Shown here piece by piece: positions 17,026 to 24,985 of a stretch of DNA of 33,698 nucleotides. Below the pieces are notes generated by a model. That model had not been told where the DNA came from. It did no database searches and was given only the letters and a program-made list of their open reading frames with translations. This stretch comes from Verrucomicrobiaceae bacterium (GTDB taxonomy: Bacteria; Pseudomonadota; Gammaproteobacteria; Pseudomonadales; CAMLJR01), in contig JAQGNY010000023.1 of NCBI GenBank assembly GCA_028293825.1, forward strand, positions 1-33,698, written 5' to 3'. The translations under genes and the position numbers were made by a program. Each line of letters starts with the position of its first letter. The stretch's first letter is position 1.

Positions 17026-17667
17026 TCAGGAATTTGTTGTGGGCGGATGCAGTAGTGCGGAATCCACCGCCATCACCATGCGCACCAGATGCGCCAGCGA
17101 ATGTGCTTCGAGTTTTTCCATTACGCGCGCGCGATGAATTTCCACCGTGCGTTGGCTGATATCGAGATCGATCGCGATCACTTTGTTGGCTTTGCCTTCG
17201 ATCATTAAACGCAGCACATCGAGTTCGCGTGGCGTCAGATTTTGCAGTCGCGTGGCTATTACCTGACGTTGCTGCAGGCTCTCGCGATTATCGAGATCGA
17301 CTTTAAATGCGCGCTCGATTTTTTCCAGCAGCTCCTGCTCGCGGTAAGGTTTCTGCACAAAATCGAGGGCGCCTTGTTGCATCGCTTCGACGGCCATCGG
17401 CACGTCGCCGTGACCGGTAACGAAAATTACCGGCAAAATTGAATTGCGTTCATTGAGCTTGCGTTGCAGCTCCATGCCATTCATGCCCGGCATACGGATG
17501 TCGAGCACCAGACAGCCCGCCATATCGCCGTGATACGCATCTAAAAATGCATTGGCATTGGCGAACGCTTTGATTTTATAACCGACCGATTCCAGAACCA
17601 GCTGTAACGATTCCCGCACAGCATCGTCATCCTCGACGATATAAACTTTCGCTGCGTCAACATTCAT
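17026..17667 (-). CDS. FixJ-family two-component response regulator
   Basis: The 213-residue protein has a receiver domain (about 6-122). The acidic pocket is Glu12, Asp13 and Asp14, the phospho-acceptor is Asp56 (VLDIRMPG), the switch Thr is in FVTGHGD, and the Lys is in QKPY. A LuxR-type HTH follows (about 140-205; LTPRELDVLRLMIEGKANKVIA, TVEIHRARVMEKL). Phosphorylation would release the HTH to bind DNA and activate promoters. FixJ/TodT-type regulators pair with HPK4 kinases carrying an HEVNQPL H-box, and such a kinase is encoded at 20917-22446. The gene is divergent from the hybrid kinase, with 179 bp between them including a palindrome at 17745-17758. Targets are unknown. Confidence 0.92.
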   Translation of the reverse strand: MNVDAAKVYIVEDDDAVRESLQLVLESVGYKIKAFANANAFLDAYHGDMAGCLVLDIRMPGMNGMELQRKLNERNSILPVIFVTGHGDVPMAVEAMQQGALDFVQKPYREQELLEKIERAFKVDLDNRESLQQRQVIATRLQNLTPRELDVLRLMIEGKANKVIAIDLDISQRTVEIHRARVMEKLEAHSLAHLVRMVMAVDSALLHPPTTNS

Positions 17668-17744
17668 GTCGACCTCCAGTTGCCATCATTCGAACTGCCT
17701 ACACTGTATTAGTTAGCGCGTTGCGTAAAACTACGTATACCGGG

Positions 17745-17758
17745 TGGGCCGACCCACT
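17745..17758. promoter_or_regulatory. Palindrome in the divergent regulator/kinase promoter region
   Basis: GTGGG and CCCAC flank CCGA, with an adjacent CTACGTATACC motif (17732-17742). The element sits in the only control region between the FixJ-type regulator and the hybrid kinase. It could be an autoregulatory operator for the response regulator. No T-run follows, so it is not a terminator. Confidence 0.35.
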
Positions 17759-17846
17759 ACTATTCTTCAGAGTCGGGGAATTGTTACATAACCATAGCGA
17801 AAATATCGCATCCCTGCCGCATTGCAAATAAAAGGGAGGAAAAGGA

Positions 17847-20800
17847 ATGCCCGGCAAACGCAGCATGAGCCAAATATATTTGCTCAGTCTCGTCATCATG
17901 GCGCTACTGCCGGCGCTATTGCTGGGATATTTGTGGATCTCCGATCAGCGTCAGCAGTTCGAAGAGCAGAGCAATGCGTGGCGCGACAGCTACATAGAAA
18001 TGCAGCAACAGACGTTGCGTAGGCGTGTTTACGACTTGGTTAATAGTCTGGAGTTTGAGCGCACCGAAATCGACGGTCGACAGCGCACGGCGCTGCGACG
18101 TTCGGTCGACAACGGAATTGCTCAGCTCGATAGTTTATTGCGTTATCAAAAAGCCGGAGTTGATCGCATCACAGTCTTGAGTCGCGCGCATGATTTGCTG
18201 GCGCCGATTCGTTTCGGCAGCGGTCGCGACCATTATTTTATGACGGCGGGCGACGGCAAGATCTTATTAATGCCAGTGTATCCGGAGCGCGAAGGGCGGC
18301 CCGTCGATGAATTGATCGACGCCAACGGCGTGCATTTCGGCAGCAAACTGCAAGAAATGGCGCAGCATCGCGGCGAAGGGTTTTTAGAGGTTTGGTACAA
18401 CCGACAGGGCAATGCAGCCGACGCTTATCTCACGCTGCAATATGTTCGTTACTACCCACCGCTCGATATTTATCTGGGCGCAGTCAGCTATATCGACGAT
18501 CGCGTGTCCACGGTTCAACACGATGAGTTGTCGCGTCTGGCAACCACGCTCGACGACATCGTCGTCACCATCGGCGATCAGCACGGCGACGTGATTTTCG
18601 ACAGCTACGATCCGAAAAATAACGAGAATTTATTTGCGCGCGCCGATGCCATAAACCCCGCTTTCAGCCAACAGATTCGCGACCGCTTTGCCAATCCCGA
18701 AGGCGGCTTTTTAACCGTACAGCGGCCGCGGTTGGAGACTGGCCACGCAGTGCCGATGCTGATGTATTTGCGCGAATACCCGAATTGGCATTGGATGATC
18801 AGCGCCGGTTATTTTCTCGACAAAATCGACGCCAGCATTGAGCAGCGGCGCCAGGAGTTGCAGCATCACATCACCGAGCGCATTGCGATTGGTGCTTTCG
18901 GCATGCTCGCGCTGGTGATCGTCGCGCTGGCGATTGCGCGGCGTTTAGCGCTGCGCACACGCGATGCGTTGCAAAGTTTTACCGCGTTCTTTTCCGCCGC
19001 CAGCCGGTTTTCCACTGCCATCGATGTGGAGCGATTGCCCTACGTCGAATTCGAGCAACTGGCGCTGGATGCAAACCGCATGATCGAGCAGCGCAATCGC
19101 ATCGAAAATACGCTGCGCGACAGCGAGCAGCGTTTCGAAAAAGCCTTAAATGTCGCCAATATTCACTTGTGGGATGTCGATCTGCGCGACTCCACGGTGA
19201 CATTGAGCGGCAGCTTATTCGCGCAGCTGGGCTTCGATCGCGAGGCGCGCAATATCGATTTTGCCGAGTGGGCGGAATGGGTCCATCCCAATGATGTGGG
19301 CGCCGCGCGGCGTGCGCGCGAATTTATGGTCGAAAGCGCCGGCATCTTAAGCATCGAGTTTCGATTGCGCGCGAGCGACAGTTCATACCGCTGGTTTCTA
19401 TCGCGCGGCGGCGTCGTCGGCAAAGATTTCAGCGGCAGGCCGTTGCACGCGCTGGGAACGCTGACTGAAATCACCGAGCGCAAACAAATGGAGCAGGATT
19501 TGATCGCCGCGCGCATCGCCGCCGAAGATGCGAATCACGCGAAAAGTCTGTTTTTATCGAGCATCAGTCACGAGTTGCGCACGCCGCTCAATGGCGTGCT
19601 CGGCTATGCGCAGATCCTGCTGCGCGACCAAACCGCATCGACCGAGCAGCGCCACAATTTGAGCGCCATCGAAAGTTGCGGTCAACATTTGCTGACACTG
19701 ATCGACGATGTGCTCGATCTGGCCAAGATCGAAAGCGGCACTATCGAAATCCAACCGACCGCCTGCGATTTATACGATCTGCTCGAAAATGTCAGCACCA
19801 TTGTGCGCGAGCGTGTCGACGAAAAAGGGCTGCTATATCGGCTCGATATCGACGCGGCGGTGCCGGTAAATGCACTGGTCGACGAGGTCAAGCTGCGCCA
19901 GATTCTGGTCAATCTGCTCGGCAATGCGGTGAAGTTTACGCGCACCGGCGGCATCACCCTGAAGGTCGCGCTGCGCGGCGATAACGAGTTGCTATTCCAG
20001 GTTTGCGATACCGGCATCGGTATTCCGTTGAGCAAACAGCGTGAAATCTTCGAGCCATTTCAGCAGTTGCCCGGTTCGCACGGCGGCACTGGCTTGGGTT
20101 TGCCGATCAGCCTGCGCCTGTGCGAAGCGATGGGCGGCACTTTAACCGTACAGAGCGCGCCCGGCGCAGGTAGCTGTTTTTCGTTTAATTTAGCATTCGA
20201 GCGCAGCGCGGTGGCGCGTTTGCCGAGTCCGCCGCGCTCGGCCTACCAAATGATCGACACCGGGTCCGACAAAGTCACGGTCATGGTAGTGGACGACAAT
20301 CCGGTTAATCGCCAGGTATTGTCGGGTATGTTGCGCGCCAGTGGCGTCGAAGTGGTCGGCGCCGAACACGGGCAAGATGCGCTGGATCAATTGCGCGCCC
20401 GCCCGCTGCCATTGGTGTTGATGGATGTGCGCATGCCGGTAATGGATGGTTTTGCCGCGACTGCCGCCATCAAAAATGATCCGTTGCTGCGCGACACGAT
20501 TGTTATTGCGGTGTCGGCCAGCGTGTTTCCCGATGTCATCGCGCGCATGAAAGCGCAGGGTTGCGACGACTTTCTCAGTAAGCCGGTGCGTGTCGGCGAG
20601 TTGCTGGCCAAGGTCGCGCAGCATTTGCAGTTGCCGCTGCGCACCGTTGAAATGACCAATTCGACACCGCTGGCGGTGGCCGATACACGTTTGCCGGGAC
20701 CGTTGATCGAAGAATTGCATGCTGCAGTTGCGCTCGGTGATGTGGAAGCCATGCGCGCCGCGCTGGCGCCATTGCGCAACGGCAGCGCCGAACTGAGAGC

Positions 20801-20888
20801 TTTAGCGCAGCACGTCGAACACTTACTCGATAACTTTGATATCGACGCCGTGCGCGATTTACTGGCTCCAAACCGCGCTTCGCTGTGA
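17847..20888 (+). CDS. Cache-PAS hybrid sensor histidine kinase
   Basis: The 1013-residue protein has a transmembrane helix at about 11-31 and a periplasmic double-Cache-like sensor (about 40-340; GRDHYFMTAGDGKILLMP is typical of this group). A second transmembrane helix (about 346-365) precedes a PAS domain (about 425-545). The HisKA domain has the phospho-His575 (SSISHELRTPLNG). The HATPase domain has an N box (NLLGNAVKF) and the G boxes DTGIGIP and GTGLGLPIS. A receiver domain (about 810-930) has Asp860. The last about 80 residues are helical but lack an HPt histidine motif. It should sense an extracytoplasmic small ligand and pass phosphate His to Asp. The start ATG 17847 has an unusually GGA-rich leader. 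The next kinase gene lies 28 bp downstream in the same operon. The ligand is unknown. Confidence 0.93.
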   Translation: MPGKRSMSQIYLLSLVIMALLPALLLGYLWISDQRQQFEEQSNAWRDSYIEMQQQTLRRRVYDLVNSLEFERTEIDGRQRTALRRSVDNGIAQLDSLLRYQKAGVDRITVLSRAHDLLAPIRFGSGRDHYFMTAGDGKILLMPVYPEREGRPVDELIDANGVHFGSKLQEMAQHRGEGFLEVWYNRQGNAADAYLTLQYVRYYPPLDIYLGAVSYIDDRVSTVQHDELSRLATTLDDIVVTIGDQHGDVIFDSYDPKNNENLFARADAINPAFSQQIRDRFANPEGGFLTVQRPRLETGHAVPMLMYLREYPNWHWMISAGYFLDKIDASIEQRRQELQHHITERIAIGAFGMLALVIVALAIARRLALRTRDALQSFTAFFSAASRFSTAIDVERLPYVEFEQLALDANRMIEQRNRIENTLRDSEQRFEKALNVANIHLWDVDLRDSTVTLSGSLFAQLGFDREARNIDFAEWAEWVHPNDVGAARRAREFMVESAGILSIEFRLRASDSSYRWFLSRGGVVGKDFSGRPLHALGTLTEITERKQMEQDLIAARIAAEDANHAKSLFLSSISHELRTPLNGVLGYAQILLRDQTASTEQRHNLSAIESCGQHLLTLIDDVLDLAKIESGTIEIQPTACDLYDLLENVSTIVRERVDEKGLLYRLDIDAAVPVNALVDEVKLRQILVNLLGNAVKFTRTGGITLKVALRGDNELLFQVCDTGIGIPLSKQREIFEPFQQLPGSHGGTGLGLPISLRLCEAMGGTLTVQSAPGAGSCFSFNLAFERSAVARLPSPPRSAYQMIDTGSDKVTVMVVDDNPVNRQVLSGMLRASGVEVVGAEHGQDALDQLRARPLPLVLMDVRMPVMDGFAATAAIKNDPLLRDTIVIAVSASVFPDVIARMKAQGCDDFLSKPVRVGELLAKVAQHLQLPLRTVEMTNSTPLAVADTRLPGPLIEELHAAVALGDVEAMRAALAPLRNGSAELRALAQHVEHLLDNFDIDAVRDLLAPNRASL

Positions 20889-20916
20889 AGCGCATCGATG
20901 AAGAAGGATATTCGTA

Positions 20917-22446
20917 GTGGCAGAAATTGAAGCCGGAAATGAACAGATTTTGCTGGTCGACGACAACCCCATCAATTTGCAAATTCTCTACAAAACCTTG
21001 CAGGGCTGCGGCTATCGGCTGCTGATCGCCAAAAACGGCGAGACCGCGTTGGAGATCGTGCAGCGTGCAAAACCCTTGCTGGTTTTGCTCGACGTGATGA
21101 TGCCGGGCATGGATGGGTTTGAGGTTTGCCAGCGCATCAAAGCATCGCCGGAAACGGCCAATGTCGCGGTGATTTTCCTCTCCGCACTCGGCGACAGTCA
21201 GGCCAAGGTGCGCGGATTCGCGGTCGGTGGCGTCGACTACATCGCCAAGCCGTTTCAGTCGGATGAGGTGGTCGCGCGCGTGCGCACGCACATCAAGATT
21301 CATCGGCTTGAGCGTGAACTCGCGCGCCGCAATAACGAACTGGAAGTCGAAAACCAGCAAATCCTGAATGCCATCGACGAAGGCATCATCGGCCTCGATC
21401 GCGATGGCCGCATCACCTATATCAATCCGGCAGCCAGCCAAATCACCGGCTGGCCGGCGGCCGATATTATTGGCGAGCTGCTAGAAGGCCTGCCGATTTT
21501 CCAGAATGCCGGCAGCGGCGGTGAGCGCTCGCTGTTCGGCCGCGCCTACATGCTGCGGCACAAGCTGCACAACGAGATGGAAATGGTGCGGCGGCGCGAT
21601 GGCAGCTTCCTGGCGGTGGCGTTGACATTCTCGCCGCGCGATGGCGATGGCGCGGTGCTCGTGATGCGCGATATCAGCGAATGGCTGGAACACGAAGAAG
21701 CCCTGCGCGTGGCGCGCGAAGAGATGGAAAGCCAGCGTCAGCACATGGCGCATATGGAGCGTCTGAGCAGCTCTGGGGAAATGGCGGCGGGGATTGCGCA
21801 TGAGGTGAATCAGCCGCTGACGGCGGTGGTGAATTACGCGCAAGTCGGCAAACGTTTGCTGGAACGCGACGAGCTTGATCGCGCCAAGTTGGTCGATTTG
21901 CTGGACAAGGTCAACACGCAGGCGGTGCGCGCGTCGGAAGTGATCAAGCGGCTGCGCAGCTACGTTAAGAAGCCGGATATCGGCCGCACGGAAATCGATA
22001 TCAATCAATTGCTGCAGGAGGTGGTGTCGCTGGCCGAAGTCGATTCGCGCATCAACGATGTGTCGATCCATCTCGAATTCGAAAACACGTTGCCGCTAGT
22101 GGCGGTCGATGTCATCCAAATTCAGCAGGTGGCATTGAATTTACTGCGCAATGCGATGGAGGCGATGCACGACGCGAAGGATCAGCATTTAGGCGTGGTG
22201 GTGCAAACCGGTATGGACGACGGCAAGGTGAGCTTTCGTGTCATTGACCGCGGCTGCGGTGTATCAGATGCGGTGCTGGCGCAGCTATTTCGGCCTTTCT
22301 ATACGACTAAAGCGACCGGGATGGGTATTGGGCTTTCGATATGTCAGAGCATCGTGCAGGCGCACGGCGGTGAAATAGGCTGTTACAACAACACCGAAGG
22401 CGGCGCGACGTTTTACTGTCGGTTGCCGCCTGCGGAGCAGAAATAA
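20917..22446 (+). CDS. REC-PAS sensor histidine kinase (FixL/HPK4 type)
   Basis: The 509-residue cytosolic protein starts at GTG 20917, with GAAGAAGGA 8 bases upstream. An N-terminal receiver (about 9-128) has Asp59 (LLDVMMPGMDGF), followed by a short coiled coil and a PAS domain (about 145-258). The dimerisation domain has His295 in GIAHEVNQPLTA, and the HATPase has NLLRNAMEAM and GMGIGLSICQSIV. The HEVNQPL H-box marks the HPK4 class, which includes FixL, TodS and DctB and usually talks to FixJ/NarL or NtrC-type regulators. With no membrane segment, its input is probably phosphate on Asp59 and a PAS signal. The hybrid kinase immediately upstream and the FixJ-type regulator beyond it are the natural partners. 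Confidence 0.93.
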   Translation: MAEIEAGNEQILLVDDNPINLQILYKTLQGCGYRLLIAKNGETALEIVQRAKPLLVLLDVMMPGMDGFEVCQRIKASPETANVAVIFLSALGDSQAKVRGFAVGGVDYIAKPFQSDEVVARVRTHIKIHRLERELARRNNELEVENQQILNAIDEGIIGLDRDGRITYINPAASQITGWPAADIIGELLEGLPIFQNAGSGGERSLFGRAYMLRHKLHNEMEMVRRRDGSFLAVALTFSPRDGDGAVLVMRDISEWLEHEEALRVAREEMESQRQHMAHMERLSSSGEMAAGIAHEVNQPLTAVVNYAQVGKRLLERDELDRAKLVDLLDKVNTQAVRASEVIKRLRSYVKKPDIGRTEIDINQLLQEVVSLAEVDSRINDVSIHLEFENTLPLVAVDVIQIQQVALNLLRNAMEAMHDAKDQHLGVVVQTGMDDGKVSFRVIDRGCGVSDAVLAQLFRPFYTTKATGMGIGLSICQSIVQAHGGEIGCYNNTEGGATFYCRLPPAEQK

Positions 22447-22471
22447 CGGACGCGGTTATCGCTGCGGTGAA

Positions 22472-22678
22472 TTACTGATTGCCCGAATCGTTGCTTTGTG
22501 GAGAAGGTTGGCCCTGCTCGTCTTGAATTCGCCGATAAACTTCTTCGCGATGCACGCTTACATCCTTGGGCGCTGCGATGCCGAGGCGTACTTGATTACC
22601 GCTAATGCCAAGCACGGTAATTTTGATGTCATCACCAATGATCAGCGTTTCGCCTAGACGTCTGGATAGTACCAACAT
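22472..22678 (-). CDS. csrA: Carbon storage regulator CsrA, copy 1
   Basis: The 68-residue protein has the CsrA core: [20 protein letters not shown], a second strand region ending [10 protein letters not shown], and [10 protein letters not shown] with the key RNA-binding Arg of the HREE motif. The dimer binds GGA-containing loops in mRNA leaders and usually blocks translation. A C-terminal polar tail (about 15 residues, Gln/Ser-rich) differs from copy 2. GGAGAAAAGT upstream gives a good ribosome binding site. The gene lies 44 bp downstream of the second copy, so both are probably on one transcript. It converges on the REC-PAS kinase with a 25-bp gap. Confidence 0.95.
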   Translation of the reverse strand: MLVLSRRLGETLIIGDDIKITVLGISGNQVRLGIAAPKDVSVHREEVYRRIQDEQGQPSPQSNDSGNQ

Positions 22679-22722
22679 TTTTACTTTTCTCCGGGAGGGC
22701 TTACCGCTGCTGGTGCAGTCGG

Positions 22723-22914
22723 CTAAGCATTGATAGCGGTCTGATCAGCCGCTTCCTGTTTTATGCGTAAATACACTTCTTCGCGGTGCACGCTGACTTC
22801 TTTTGGAGCTGCAATTCCTAAGCGTACTTGGTTACCGCTAATGCCGAGCACGGTAATTTTTATGTCATCACCGATAATCAATGTTTCGTCGAGACGTCGC
22901 GAAAGTACCAACAT
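22723..22914 (-). CDS. csrA: Carbon storage regulator CsrA, copy 2
   Basis: The 63-residue protein is nearly identical to copy 1 over the first about 50 residues (differences include LGE to LDE, PKDV to PKEV and YRRI to YLRI), with an unrelated tail. I place the start at the ATG giving MLVLSRR, the invariant CsrA N-terminus. The upstream in-frame ATGGAG only supplies the GGAG Shine-Dalgarno for it. Key residues Leu4, Arg6/Arg7 and Arg44 region are kept, so it should bind RNA. The upstream 302-bp divergent region carries a TAGGTA/TACCTA inverted repeat. Having two adjacent copies suggests a local duplication with separate tail evolution. Confidence 0.93.
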   Translation of the reverse strand: MLVLSRRLDETLIIGDDIKITVLGISGNQVRLGIAAPKEVSVHREEVYLRIKQEAADQTAINA

Positions 22915-23080
22915 CTGTTTATTCTCCATATCGTCAATGTTCGAACACGTTGGGAAGTGTAGAAACAGAGCGATAACGTCGGTATTAGCTCATGTACTTA
23001 CGACCTTGCGGTAAATCCGTACAGGCAGCTTAAGGCGCTTAATCCACCGCATTGTAGGGAGCTGTTCAAACTGCGAGTAG

Positions 23081-23096
23081 TAGGTATTTCTACCTA
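23081..23096. promoter_or_regulatory. Perfect inverted repeat upstream of csrA copy 2
   Basis: TAGGTA and TACCTA flank TTTC. It lies in the 22915-23231 divergent region between csrA copy 2 and the solute-binding protein gene, 167 bp from the csrA start and 136 bp from the other. It is the only clear structure in this gap and may be an operator. The site is weak evidence by itself. Confidence 0.35.
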
Positions 23097-23231
23097 ACGC
23101 AATTTCTCGCTAAGTGTGATGCTTGTCCCAAATTAACTGCAACTGCTTTATTACGCGTCGTAGGTGCCGCGTTAGAGCCTTTATGCCGAATTGCTGCAAT
23201 ATTTAGAAACATAAAAAGGAGAGATTTCGTC

Positions 23232-23987
23232 GTGAAATGGCTATCGCTATTGTGTGGAAGTATTTTTTCTTTGCTCGCCTTTACGGCTTTTGGCGATCAA
23301 GTTGCGCTCCGCGTCGGTACCAGTGCCGACAATAAACCGCTGATCTTTCAGTCCGAAGGCAAGATCGTTGGCCTCGAAGCCGATCTGGCGCGGCTATTAC
23401 AGACCAGCTTGGGCCAGCCGTTGCAGTTTCGAGTGCTGGCGCGCGAAGAATTGCTGCCGGCACTCGCGCGCGGTGAAGTCGACTTGGTGATGGACGGTTT
23501 GACGGTCACGCCGGAGCGAGAAAAAGCGGCGGACTTCACGCAGTCGTATCTGCATTCGGGGCTGATGCAAATTATTCGAACCGACGATGTGACGCGCTTT
23601 CGCGGCGCCGCGTTGACCCAGGGCGGTTACAACATTGGATTTGTGAGCGGGACGCCCTCAGCCGATTACGTGAAAGCGGACTTAAGCCACGCCACTGCGG
23701 TGCCGTGCGCGAGCAGTGAAGAGTGTTTACAAGCGCTGTTGGCCAAGCGCATCGATGTGTTTATCGATGCGCCGACGACCAGCTGGCGCATCGCCACTGA
23801 GCGTCAATATTCGAGCTTGCTCAGTTTTTATCGCCCGCTTACCGACGATTATTTCGCTTGGGCGGTGAGCAAGACCAATCCGCAATTGCGTGAGCGCTTA
23901 AATACCGCGCTGCGCGAAGCGCAAACCCTGCAGATGTTTGAGCACATCATGAGCCGCTGGATTCCAGTAAAAATCAGCAATGATTAG
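23232..23987 (+). CDS. Family-3 periplasmic solute-binding protein
   Basis: The 251-residue protein starts at GTG 23232 with AAGGAGAG upstream. Residues 1-21 are a signal peptide (WLSLLCGSIFSLLAFTAFG). The mature part has the bacterial family-3 solute-binding (PBPb) fold: LRVGTSADNKPLIF, VGLEADLARLL, the hallmark GEVDLVMDGLTVTPERE at about 79-95, and a second lobe with NIGFVSGTPSADYV and FAWAVSKTNPQL. Members bind amino acids or other small ligands for ABC transporters or as sensor lobes. No permease or ATPase gene is adjacent, so it is an orphan. It may serve a transporter elsewhere, or present a ligand to a sensor such as the Cache kinase nearby; the latter is only speculation from position. 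Confidence 0.9.
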   Translation: MKWLSLLCGSIFSLLAFTAFGDQVALRVGTSADNKPLIFQSEGKIVGLEADLARLLQTSLGQPLQFRVLAREELLPALARGEVDLVMDGLTVTPEREKAADFTQSYLHSGLMQIIRTDDVTRFRGAALTQGGYNIGFVSGTPSADYVKADLSHATAVPCASSEECLQALLAKRIDVFIDAPTTSWRIATERQYSSLLSFYRPLTDDYFAWAVSKTNPQLRERLNTALREAQTLQMFEHIMSRWIPVKISND

Positions 23988-24033
23988 TCGATGAGTAAAT
24001 TTCAGGGCTGATCAGGCGGCGTGGAAGGCTGCG

Positions 24034-24435
24034 TTATTCCGCGGCCAGCGTTTCTCGAATAACGAAGTGAATTAAATCCGGATCGTCGCTGCCGAAGTTT
24101 TTTCCCAGCTTGAAACAACCGCGACCCGCCAATGGTGCGGCTTCGCGATGAACGCGCAAATTTTCCGCTCGGCCCAGGCGCAGATACGTTCCGTTGGTAC
24201 TGTCGTCGCACAACACAAATTTCGCATCGCGGAACTCGATCGCGCAGTGGCGGCGCGAGCTGTACTCGTTGCTGACGCATAAATTACTGGAATCGTCGCG
24301 ACCGATAACAAACGGTGTATCGGCGGGCAGCAGTGAATATTCGTGGCCGCGATATAACAGGCCGAGGGCAAGATGCCGCGTCATGAGCGTTGAAGTGCTC
24401 ATCCACGTGGCGTCGGGATCGATATCCTTACTCAT
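24034..24435 (-). CDS. FHA-domain protein
   Basis: The 133-residue protein consists of one forkhead-associated domain with a short N-terminal tail. Signature residues are GRDDSSNLCV (the conserved Gly-Arg), SSRRHCAI (Ser-x-x-His) and STNGTYL (Asn-Gly). These form the phosphothreonine-binding loops. It would recruit a Thr-phosphorylated partner, but no Ser/Thr kinase is encoded in the window. I choose ATG 24435 because CGGAGCG lies about 8 bases upstream; an in-frame Met 11 codons earlier lacks this. It converges on the solute-binding protein with a 46-bp gap. Confidence 0.88.
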   Translation of the reverse strand: MSKDIDPDATWMSTSTLMTRHLALGLLYRGHEYSLLPADTPFVIGRDDSSNLCVSNEYSSRRHCAIEFRDAKFVLCDDSTNGTYLRLGRAENLRVHREAAPLAGRGCFKLGKNFGSDDPDLIHFVIRETLAAE

Positions 24436-24617
24436 GACAACGCTCCGTTCTGCTGGGTGCTCGAACATGACAGAGGCGCGAGTGTACAGGCTTTTTTTTG
24501 CTCGAAGCCACTACTGACGCGATGGCGACTTTGGGGGTTAAAACGGTGTGTGATAGCGCTAATAAAAACCGCGACGACACAGAGGACCAGGTCGGTGCCG
24601 CCAACGGCGAGTGTCTG

Positions 24618-24785
24618 TTACTTCTCGTCGAGATCGCGACGATCGATGCCCTTGCGACGATCAGACCCGTCAAAGGCTTCTTCAGGTGCGGGAGTAGTGC
24701 CACGACGGTCGCGCTTGGTCTTGCGCTCCTCGAGGGCACTTTCGATTTTCTTCACAGCTTGGGGGGTAATTTTTGGTTCGTTCAT
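24618..24785 (-). CDS. Small charged hypothetical protein
   Basis: A 55-residue frame from ATG 24785 (64 residues if TTG 24812 is used). It is highly charged, with a helical N-terminal half (ITPQAVKKIESALEERKTKRDRR), a PAPEE turn and a basic/acidic tail (GSDRRKGIDRRDLDEK). Neither start has a convincing Shine-Dalgarno. The DRRxGxDRR-type tail recalls small stress or ribosome-associated proteins, but I do not recognise a family. It lies divergent from ampG and 182 bp from the FHA gene. Composition suggests a real gene. Confidence 0.55.
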   Translation of the reverse strand: MNEPKITPQAVKKIESALEERKTKRDRRGTTPAPEEAFDGSDRRKGIDRRDLDEK

Positions 24786-24985
24786 GATGTTATTCGCCAA
24801 ATCCTCTACCAATATTGTTTTGCGGCCACTTAGTTATAGTTTCGAATGCTAGCTATTCAAAGAGAAAATTAAAAAATTTATCTAACGCGACGTTTTATTG
24901 TCGTCTAGCGGTGTTCGATATTTTGACAGGCATTGCTAAATGTTCGCCGGTTAACAACACTAGCCGCTTTTTGGGATACGGATGC

